Source of the DNA: JAJTFW01 sp031411335
GTDB lineage: Bacteria; Bacteroidota; Bacteroidia; AKYH767-A; OLB10
Assembly: GCA_031411335.1 (NCBI GenBank)
Contig: JANOAX010000180.1
Span: 1-23,999, forward strand
Direction: 5' to 3'
Length of the DNA: 23,999 nt
Shown here: positions 1 through 6,601 of the stretch, piece after piece
Layout: each line of letters begins with the position of its first letter
How positions within the stretch are numbered: the stretch's first letter is position 1
Notes under the pieces: model-generated
Seen by the model: only the letters and a program-made list of their open reading frames with translations
Told to the model about the DNA's origin: nothing
Databases searched by the model: none
Program-made: the position numbers and the translations under genes

Positions 1-57
1 AAAATTGTTGCTAAACCTTTAAATTAGCCTGACGCTTATGCGATAGCTATCCATCGG

Positions 58-81
58 CCGCCATAGGCTTGCCGACGGCGG
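58..81. repeat. GC-rich inverted repeat upstream of first repeat copy
   Basis: CCGCC at 58-62 pairs with GGCGG at 77-81 in an otherwise AT-rich stretch. Positions 1-90 hold no gene that I can see. It resembles the small dispersed palindromes common between Bacteroidota genes. A link to the 124-bp repeat that starts at 91 is possible but not shown. Confidence 0.4.
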
Positions 82-90
82 AGCGGGACT

Positions 91-214
91 CTTTTTCACC
101 AATACTTCTTAAAAAAATAGTTCCGTAGGCTTTGGCTATGCAACGATTTTTTTAAATCGTCTTGGCAAAAAAATACGTCGCAGCTTTGAACTAAAATATA
201 AATAGAATTGGTAT
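91..214. repeat. 124-bp direct repeat, copy 1
   Basis: This copy is about 93% identical by eye (roughly nine mismatches) to 1402-1525 and in the same orientation. It begins CTTTTTCACC and ends AATTGGTAT. It ends 15 bases before the stop codon of the leftward gene at 230, so it lies in that gene's 3' region. It contains an A/T-rich palindrome (ACGATTT/AAATCGT, near 153-170) that is weaker in copy 2. It could be a dispersed intergenic element or a shared 3'-UTR module. Confidence 0.85.
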
Positions 215-229
215 AAAATTGTAATTGGA

Positions 230-1297
230 CTATTGAACTACCACTTTTCTAGTAAGGATCATCTGCGTATTATAAAATTTCAGCAAATAAATTCCCTTTG
301 CGGAAGTGCTTAAATCAATTTGATATTTGAGATTTGAAATCGAAGATGTGTAAATCAATTCTCCTTGCATATTAAAAATTTCCATAGTAGATGGGCTTAC
401 GAAGTCGAGACCACTCATCTCAATTTGAAAAATACCGTTAGTAGGGTTTGGAGAAATCAAAACATTCACATTTTTATCAGCAATTTCTTTAACGGGAGTA
501 AAAGTATTGCAATTTAGCGGCGCAGGGAAGGGACACATACCTGGTGTGCCAAATTGATCCCAATAACACCAGTTGTCAATACCAAGATATTCTACTGAGC
601 AATCGGGGTTCACTTTAAATTTCCACTTTCTATATGCGTCGCATCCATCAAAACAGTCGGCGTATTCAAAATAAAAATCATAGTATCTTGCATTCCCTAT
701 TGTGCTGTATGAAATTTTTCCAGCAACTCCTACATAACTATTTTGTTCTACTGCTAATACTCCGGGCACCATTTCAATGCTATCCATCAAGGCATAATTA
801 TTCCAAGATGAATCAACATATAGCTCTGCATAATTGCCGATTACCCAATTATAAAAGTTAGTGACTGTTAAATGATATCGAGTAAGTATTGTATCCATTA
901 ATGGATTGCCCGTTATTGTTGTTAAATTTTGCCATGCATTGGTCCATGAAAAATTGGTATCCACTTTTACCAGAAAACCATCATACGCACCAAAACCGTC
1001 GAAAGGATTTAGATTATGCACACAATACATATTAAAAACAGAATCTCTTTCTGGTATTGAGGTTGCATTAAATATGGCTGCTAACCCCTCTGAAATTGTA
1101 TCAATATTCGCTTGTGGAATTTTCACTAAAATAGTGTCAGGATGTTGAAGTTGGAAAAGTCTTTGTACCGCCAATTGATTAATGTCTCTCTTATATTCTA
1201 TTGCTAACAATTGCGGAACCACACAACTTGATGGAATTTGTGCTTGACTACCCATACAGATAGCAATGCACATCATTATAATAAGGCTTCTTTTCAT
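230..1297 (-). CDS. Secreted T9SS cargo protein of unknown function
   Basis: 355 aa. The N-terminus is a clear Sec signal peptide (MKRS, hydrophobic IIMMCIAICMG, cleavage likely after SQAQ). The last ~85 residues look like a T9SS type A sorting domain: a SPNPTNG turn, alternating hydrophobic strands, a GIYLLKF strand and a terminal KVVVQ. Such domains direct export across the outer membrane and are then removed or anchored. The middle (residues ~30-265) matches no family I recognise; it is rich in aromatic residues and has a cysteine cluster (DCFDGCDAY, DNWCYWD, GMCPF, LNCNTF), perhaps disulfide-bonded. It has no close operon partner and lies between two copies of a 124-bp repeat. Secretion is well supported; function is unknown. 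Confidence 0.85.
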   Translation of the reverse strand: MKRSLIIMMCIAICMGSQAQIPSSCVVPQLLAIEYKRDINQLAVQRLFQLQHPDTILVKIPQANIDTISEGLAAIFNATSIPERDSVFNMYCVHNLNPFDGFGAYDGFLVKVDTNFSWTNAWQNLTTITGNPLMDTILTRYHLTVTNFYNWVIGNYAELYVDSSWNNYALMDSIEMVPGVLAVEQNSYVGVAGKISYSTIGNARYYDFYFEYADCFDGCDAYRKWKFKVNPDCSVEYLGIDNWCYWDQFGTPGMCPFPAPLNCNTFTPVKEIADKNVNVLISPNPTNGIFQIEMSGLDFVSPSTMEIFNMQGELIYTSSISNLKYQIDLSTSAKGIYLLKFYNTQMILTRKVVVQ

Positions 1298-1401
1298 TTA
1301 GTCTTCTATTTATAGCTTCATCTAAAAGTTTATTCAACAATAATTTTTATATGTGTAGGATTATACCAACACCTAATATGTTTTAGTCCCATCTGCTAGT
1401 C

Positions 1402-1525
1402 CTTTTTCACCAATACTTCTTAAAAAAATAGTTCCGTAGGCTAAGGCTATGCAACAATTTTTTTAACTCGTCTTGGCAAAAAAATACGTCGCAGCTTTGA
1501 ACTAAAACATACTAGGAATTGGTAT
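1402..1525. repeat. 124-bp direct repeat, copy 2
   Basis: This is the second copy of the element at 91-214. It again lies just downstream of the stop of a leftward gene (stop at 1577). The two copies bracket the T9SS gene at 230-1297. The rest of the 1298-1576 intergenic stretch is AT-rich, and I see no gene in it. Confidence 0.85.
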
Positions 1526-1576
1526 TAAAGTTTCCATTAAACTGATTTAAGTTGAGATCAACATTCTTTTCAATAC

Positions 1577-3040
1577 CTATGGGATCATATACAACAACCC
1601 AACGCTTATCCCATTGCGTTGATAGCGTTGTTTCTCCTTTGCTCCAGCTTCCATCTTTGTAATTGAATACTGCGAAGAAGGACGCAAAAGAAGTCGACAT
1701 CGCGTGTTAAGTAAATAACTTATTTCAATACCTGCTCTTGCATTCAATGTAAACTGCTGCTTGTTGTATTTTTTGATGGAGGAATAACCACTTTCATCTT
1801 CTTTCAAATAATAGCCTGAAGATTGCACCACTAGGCCAGGAGCAATGCCTGCAGCCACTCCTATTCCCCAACGTTTAATTCTAACTTGATAAAGTACTTC
1901 TAAGGGCAACTCCACAACATACCAACGATTGATGCCATTTGCTTTTCGGATACTTGTATTATAATGTGTGCCGTTCAACGTATCGGTAACCGTCACTTTT
2001 ACACTATCTAAAACAAGGTAATCGGTAGTATTTAAAAATAACATGCCCCAGATATAAGCACTGTCGGTATCGGTAACGATGTAATTATTCGATTGCCAAA
2101 CTTCCTGTTGATTATAGTATTCTCCATTTGTATAGGGCGAATATTTTACTTGTTCTCCGATCACTGAAAATTCAAATCCTCCACGGAAATCCCAATTTCG
2201 AATTGACTTTGACAATTGCAATCCACCAAAAGGAAGCACGGTGGGCAATTCCTCTTTCTCACGGCGATGCAGATACGAAGAATTTGATTTTCCACTTAGT
2301 TCCTTTTGCACGCCGTTGACACCACCATAAACCAAAAGATCCCATTTGGCTTTCTTTTTAGTTATTAAAGTTGGGCGACTATCAGGAAGAATAGATATTT
2401 CCTCCTTCTCATTTCCTTTCCACTTTAACATGGGTAAAGCGGCTATGAAGTCCACGTCAGAAAAATTTAATTCGGATGGTGTTGTCAGTGAATTTTCAGT
2501 TGAAACATTTAATTCTTTATCCTCCACATTGGTATTCTGCAAAATAGGTATTGTACTTTCTTGTTTCGATGGCTCATTAGCAGGGGAAGAAGAATTTATT
2601 TCTGTACTTACTATAGGAATAGTTGAATTCGTAAAGTTTTGCTTCACTTTAGTAGGTGAGACAGGAACTTCTTTATTCGTGCTTGCTACTCTGTTTTCTT
2701 TACGGAAGATGGGTGAATCTGTTTCTGATGGAATTTCTGTGCTATTCGTATTTACTTTTTCTTCTTTAGATGGTTGTATCGCTTCGGTTTCATGTTTCGC
2801 ATGATTTCTATTCACTATCGACGACTTTTCTCCCTTTTCAATTTTAGCAGGCGCAATCTTTTCTGAAAAATTTTCATTTCTTGAGTTTACTAAAAACACA
2901 CTTAACAATCCAACGATAACCGCTCCAAACAATACGATGGTTCTACGGCGACGTTTTGCCGTATAGTGTTTTTCCAAAAGCTTCTCCGCTTCTGGCCAAT
3001 ATAGTTCTGGATCCATTTGATCCTTTTTCAATTCTTTCAT
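1577..3040 (-). CDS. One-helix membrane protein with C-terminal outer-membrane barrel, anti-sigma-like position
   Basis: 487 aa. A ~30-residue charged cytoplasmic head ends in basic residues (AKRRRR), followed by one transmembrane helix (TIVLFGAVIVGLLSVFLV, ~34-52). Residues ~55-200 are a low-complexity Ser/Thr/Glu/Asn/Lys linker. From ~230 to the end are alternating amphipathic strands (WDLLVYGGV, GGLQLSKSI, WDFRGGFEFSVIG, ELPLEVLYQV, IGVAAGIAPGLV, LNARAGIEISYLL, GISVGLLYMIP) typical of an outer-membrane barrel or PorT-like fold. The start codon overlaps the ECF sigma stop by ATGA, so translation is probably coupled. By position it may be the sigma factor's membrane partner, but I see no recognised anti-sigma motif such as a ZAS zinc site. 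The linker could span the periplasm. Confidence 0.8.
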   Translation of the reverse strand: MKELKKDQMDPELYWPEAEKLLEKHYTAKRRRRTIVLFGAVIVGLLSVFLVNSRNENFSEKIAPAKIEKGEKSSIVNRNHAKHETEAIQPSKEEKVNTNSTEIPSETDSPIFRKENRVASTNKEVPVSPTKVKQNFTNSTIPIVSTEINSSSPANEPSKQESTIPILQNTNVEDKELNVSTENSLTTPSELNFSDVDFIAALPMLKWKGNEKEEISILPDSRPTLITKKKAKWDLLVYGGVNGVQKELSGKSNSSYLHRREKEELPTVLPFGGLQLSKSIRNWDFRGGFEFSVIGEQVKYSPYTNGEYYNQQEVWQSNNYIVTDTDSAYIWGMLFLNTTDYLVLDSVKVTVTDTLNGTHYNTSIRKANGINRWYVVELPLEVLYQVRIKRWGIGVAAGIAPGLVVQSSGYYLKEDESGYSSIKKYNKQQFTLNARAGIEISYLLNTRCRLLLRPSSQYSITKMEAGAKEKQRYQRNGISVGLLYMIP

Positions 3041-3615
3041 AGCATTTGTGGTTTATTCCATTCAGCAGATTTTTTTACTTCGGTCAACATCTCTTGTAAT
3101 TTTTTTCGCGCTTTAAAGAGATGTGCTTTCGAAGTTCCGGTACTGATGCCAAGCATATTAGCTATTTCATCGTGTTTAAATCCATCCACTGCATACAGAT
3201 TAAACACGGTTTTACACATGGGAGGGAGTTGCTCAATGGCCTGTTGAATTTCTTCCTTGTCATATTTTAAATCCACTTCACTATGTAATGGATGTAAGTC
3301 TTCAGGCATTTCCTCTCTTAAACTGATCAGATCCTGATAACGTTTTTGCTTTCTGAATTCATCAATAATATAATTGACACTTACTCTTCGCATCCATTGT
3401 TCGTAGGGAACATGTTGATGTTTTTTAAGATAATCACTCATGTTGACGATGAGTCGAAAAAAGATCATATTCAACGCGGACATCCGATCGTCTTTGTTAA
3501 TATAATATCGATTACAAATCGAATACATAATCGGAAAGCACATCACGTATAAGTCGTGATGTGCTTTCCGGTCATCGCGCCGGCATCGCTCTAATAGCTC
3601 AGGTGCAGGACGCAT
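3037..3615 (-). CDS. ECF-type RNA polymerase sigma factor
   Basis: 192 aa, the usual size for an extracytoplasmic-function sigma factor. Residues ~8-90 form region 2 (AHHDLYVMCFPIMYSICNRYY, then MRRVSVNYIIDEFRKQKRY with the region 2.4-like helix). Residues ~125-180 form region 4 (IEQLPPMCKTVFNLYAVDGF, then the helix-turn-helix HDEIANMLGISTGTSKAHLF). Its stop overlaps the start of the downstream membrane protein by four bases. The seven-PKD secreted gene ends only 26 bases upstream. In Bacteroidota such sigma factors are commonly held by a membrane partner and control surface or envelope genes; here the target is inferred only from neighbours. The specific subgroup is not assigned. Confidence 0.93.
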   Translation of the reverse strand: MRPAPELLERCRRDDRKAHHDLYVMCFPIMYSICNRYYINKDDRMSALNMIFFRLIVNMSDYLKKHQHVPYEQWMRRVSVNYIIDEFRKQKRYQDLISLREEMPEDLHPLHSEVDLKYDKEEIQQAIEQLPPMCKTVFNLYAVDGFKHDEIANMLGISTGTSKAHLFKARKKLQEMLTEVKKSAEWNKPQML

Positions 3616-3641
3616 GGTAAGGCCTTTTCAGGCAGCGGGAA

Positions 3642-5756
3642 TTACTGCTTTACAAAAGGTTTTGCTTCCATGCTTCCATTCGCATTCTGAACTTGAAGGA
3701 AATAGAATCCAGGTGACAAAGTAGCGACCTCAATGGAGTTAACATCACGCGTCAAACTTCCATTCAATACGATACGCCCATCTACCGAAACTACTTTATA
3801 AGATAGTTCATTGCTTACTTCTGCCGACCATTTAACGGTCAATGTACTGTGAGCAGGATTAGGGAATAGTTGTGCATTGGTAGGCGCTATATCATCAATA
3901 CCGCTTGTAACAGTTGCAGGAGAATAAATATTCAATACAAATCCTGAAGATGAACTACGGTATATAATATTTCCTAAAGAGTCTACATTAAGTGTGTCAC
4001 AATACGTATCTGAACAGCCAAAGAAATCAGAAACTGTTAAACATACTATGTACATTCCTGTGCTGGCATATTGGTGACTAGGATAAGCACCACTTACTAA
4101 CGGTGATCCATCACCGAAATCCCAACTAAAGTTCAAGTTTGTTCCATTGCTTAGGTTAACGCCTACTAAATTATAAGGACTAAGTTGTGTGAATACGAAG
4201 AATGCGTTACATCCAATTGGGTTATTGATAGCTGTATCAATAACAATAGAATCGCAATAAGTAGATGTGCATCCCACTGTGCTTACTACTAAACAAACCA
4301 CATACGTTCCAGGATTACTGTACTGATGATTTGGGAATTGTAAAGTACTTGAATTTCCATCTCCAAAACTCCAAGCGTAGTTAACAGGACTTGGTAGTGG
4401 TGGAACGTTAGGTGGATTCACAACAGACTGATCGATGAAATAGGCATTCAATCCAACGCTCACTGAAACGAAATTCGCTTGACAACCTAGATTGTTACTT
4501 CCTATATTCACGGGTTGACAAGTCATACAAACAATGGCCCCTTGAAAACCAATACTTAAACAAGCATTATAAATTCCAGGAGCGACATATACATGTGTCA
4601 CTGATTGACCTGTAATAATTGGCGATCCATCACCAAAGTCCCAGTAATAAACACTTCCTAGTTGAGCGTTAGCCGCAACAAAAGCAGTTGGTGATCCAAA
4701 AATTCCATTGCCATTAACTGTAAAACTACAATTAGAGGATCCACCCACCACAACAGAATCACAGTAAGTGCAAACTGTTAGACCAGTAACAAAATCTATT
4801 TCGTTCATACAAACTGCGTAAACACCTGGCGCATTATAAGTATGTGTAGAGAATGAACCAGTACCTGATGTACCATCTCCATAAGTCCAATTAATAATAT
4901 TATTTACAAATACACCCCAAGCGCTAAAATACATCTGTGATGTATTTACACTATCAGGAAAAGAAGCAAAACTACAACTTGGAGGAGTAAGAGAAACGGT
5001 AATACTTTGACAAGTTACACAGGTATCTAAGAAAGTATAAGAAGTCATACAAACCATATAGGTACCCGAAGCAGTATAAGTATGTGATACGCTTGGTCCA
5101 GCACTAACAGTACCATCACCAAAATCCCAAGAAAAATTTGGATTTACTCCAGCTGATCCTACAAAATTAAATGTGCCTGGAGCTGTTACAGGATTTGGTT
5201 GACCATATGTAAAGTTGCATGTAGAACCTGCTTGAGTTGAAACGATAACCGTTGCTGTGCAAATCACATTTCCACTACTATCTAATTCAGTCATAACAAC
5301 GGTATAATTACCTACGCCATTATATGGATGAGTAACGGTTTGGCCGGTTCCTGAGGTTCCATCTCCAAAACTCCACATCACATTCGAATTAGAACTGGTA
5401 CCACCTGCTGTAAATACAAAAGAAGTTCCTGCTTGAGTGTAAGAAATAGCGCAAGTGTTTACAGTAACTGTATCACAATATGTACATACAGGACCCGTCA
5501 TGGAATCAATTATGCTCATACAGATAATATACATTCCTGGATTTGCATAAATATGAGTAACGGGATTTGCGCCCCCTTGTAAAACGGTTCCATCATCAAA
5601 ATTCCAGGTAACATAATGCTGTGGTGTAATAATATTTCCGGGAGGTGTAACAACCACTGTATTATTGGCTAAAATACTTACGCTCCAATTACAGTTTTGG
5701 GCTTGGGCACCGATGCTAAGGAACAATGCCAGAAGAAGGGAGTAAATTAATTTCAT
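3642..5756 (-). CDS. Seven-PKD-repeat secreted T9SS protein
   Basis: 704 aa. A signal peptide (MKLIYSLLLALFLSIGAQAQ) is followed by seven PKD repeats, each with a W-x-F/Y-G/D-DG core and an H-x-Y...GxY strand: NFDDGT, SFGDGT, DFGDGT, TYGDGT, DFGDGS, SFGDGN, DFGDGS. Most repeats end in a paired-cysteine motif (CTYCD, CVTCQ, CTYCD, CMTCQ, CTSTYCD, CSDTYCD), suggesting one disulfide per repeat. The last ~90 residues are a T9SS type A sorting domain (LFPNPAHSTLTVKW, SPGFYFLQVQN, PFVKQ). PKD arrays are usually stalk or adhesin modules; no catalytic domain is visible. The gene ends 26 bases before the ECF sigma factor, so the three genes may be one transcript. Surface adhesion is an inference. Confidence 0.9.
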   Translation of the reverse strand: MKLIYSLLLALFLSIGAQAQNCNWSVSILANNTVVVTPPGNIITPQHYVTWNFDDGTVLQGGANPVTHIYANPGMYIICMSIIDSMTGPVCTYCDTVTVNTCAISYTQAGTSFVFTAGGTSSNSNVMWSFGDGTSGTGQTVTHPYNGVGNYTVVMTELDSSGNVICTATVIVSTQAGSTCNFTYGQPNPVTAPGTFNFVGSAGVNPNFSWDFGDGTVSAGPSVSHTYTASGTYMVCMTSYTFLDTCVTCQSITVSLTPPSCSFASFPDSVNTSQMYFSAWGVFVNNIINWTYGDGTSGTGSFSTHTYNAPGVYAVCMNEIDFVTGLTVCTYCDSVVVGGSSNCSFTVNGNGIFGSPTAFVAANAQLGSVYYWDFGDGSPIITGQSVTHVYVAPGIYNACLSIGFQGAIVCMTCQPVNIGSNNLGCQANFVSVSVGLNAYFIDQSVVNPPNVPPLPSPVNYAWSFGDGNSSTLQFPNHQYSNPGTYVVCLVVSTVGCTSTYCDSIVIDTAINNPIGCNAFFVFTQLSPYNLVGVNLSNGTNLNFSWDFGDGSPLVSGAYPSHQYASTGMYIVCLTVSDFFGCSDTYCDTLNVDSLGNIIYRSSSSGFVLNIYSPATVTSGIDDIAPTNAQLFPNPAHSTLTVKWSAEVSNELSYKVVSVDGRIVLNGSLTRDVNSIEVATLSPGFYFLQVQNANGSMEAKPFVKQ

Positions 5757-5865
5757 TTTATGTTGGTTTTTGTGTGTTCATTAAGGGATCACGAATACCA
5801 TCCTCTTTTGGTTTACTTGGATTGGAATTAAATTTAAATTTCGGAAATATTCCTTGATAAATGAC

Positions 5866-5898
5866 AAAAAAAGGGGCTTTTTAATAAAAAGCCCCTTT
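5866..5898 (-). terminator. Intrinsic terminator of the DUF1761 gene
   Basis: A 13-bp perfect stem (5870-5882 with 5886-5898; GGGGC core) with a 3-nt loop is followed on the minus strand by a run of seven Ts. It starts 18 bases beyond the stop codon of the leftward gene at 5917, as expected for a rho-independent terminator. It also insulates the PKD gene start at 5756. Confidence 0.9.
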
Positions 5899-5916
5899 AA
5901 AATGATAAAATATTAA

Positions 5917-6426
5917 TTAATTGATACCCCATTGACAGATAATACCACCCATGATAGACATACAAACGGTCCAGAATCCTACATTAATAAAGATATACTT
6001 CGCACTTTTTCTTTCGTAGAGAGCATTCGTACCAATTAAGGGTAGCACCAAGAATATCCCAGCAATAAAACCATGAAAGGCACCATGCTTAAATGTGCGA
6101 AAGTTATTACCATAAGCATCCATTGACGATTGAAACCATTGTGCAGCGGCAGAGGTTGTGTCGCCGGGTTTCATATCATCTGCAACCAATGAAAACAAGC
6201 TCAATTGATGAACGACCATCGGAAGCATGATAAAAGCCAAAAGCAATGCAAAAATAAAAGACACAATAAAAATTTTCGCCATCGGCGGATTTTTCTTTTT
6301 GTCTGCTGTGATTTCCGCGGCGGCCATCCACGCGGTACCAAACACTTTTGGGTGATACCAAATGTATCCCATTACCATTGGAACCAATGCGGCCAATAGA
6401 ATTACTAAGTAGTTAATTTCCATCAT
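5917..6426 (-). CDS. DUF1761 family membrane protein
   Basis: 169 aa with four predicted membrane helices: ~5-22 (LVILLAALVPMVMGYIWY), ~52-75 (FIVSFIFALLLAFIMLPMVV), ~118-135 (FHGFIAGIFLVLPLIGTN) and ~145-165 (FINVGFWTVCMSIMGGII). The first helix ending in G-x-x-W-Y-x-P-x-x-F-G-x-x-W-M is the hallmark of DUF1761, and the GFHGF-type third segment fits. Function in this family is unknown. The MM start could be either methionine (6426 or 6423). It is a single gene with its own terminator and a candidate promoter upstream. Confidence 0.88.
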   Translation of the reverse strand: MMEINYLVILLAALVPMVMGYIWYHPKVFGTAWMAAAEITADKKKNPPMAKIFIVSFIFALLLAFIMLPMVVHQLSLFSLVADDMKPGDTTSAAAQWFQSSMDAYGNNFRTFKHGAFHGFIAGIFLVLPLIGTNALYERKSAKYIFINVGFWTVCMSIMGGIICQWGIN

Positions 6427-6449
6427 TTTTTTTGATTTTTAAGGTTGGT

Positions 6450-6481
6450 GAAAAATAGTTTTAATCTACCAATTAAACAAA
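6450..6481 (-). promoter_or_regulatory. Candidate Bacteroidota promoter for the DUF1761 gene
   Basis: On the minus strand TTTG (6478-6481) is followed after 20 bases by TATTTTTC (6450-6457), one mismatch from the -7 consensus TAnnTTTG. It lies 23 bases before the start codon. This is a consensus match by eye in AT-rich DNA, so it is weak evidence. Confidence 0.35.
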
Positions 6482-6601
6482 TTCTACTATTGCCCATTAC
6501 GTACTCAGTTTATGTGTCGATTTAACCTTTAAAATGCCTTTTTCAATGAAATGAAACTTAATAGAATAGCTTTCGTAAAATCCCGCAAAAAATAACTTGT
6601 G

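Noticed and set aside
1512..1700. A short leftward ORF overlapping the 3' end of the barrel-protein gene
   Set aside because: It lies in another frame of the barrel gene, reaches into the 124-bp repeat region, and shows no start signal or family.
2346..2804. A 152-aa rightward ORF antisense to the barrel-protein gene
   Set aside because: It mirrors the Ser/Thr/Glu-rich linker codons on the other strand, hence its Phe/Ser/Val-rich product; the opposite-strand gene explains the region.
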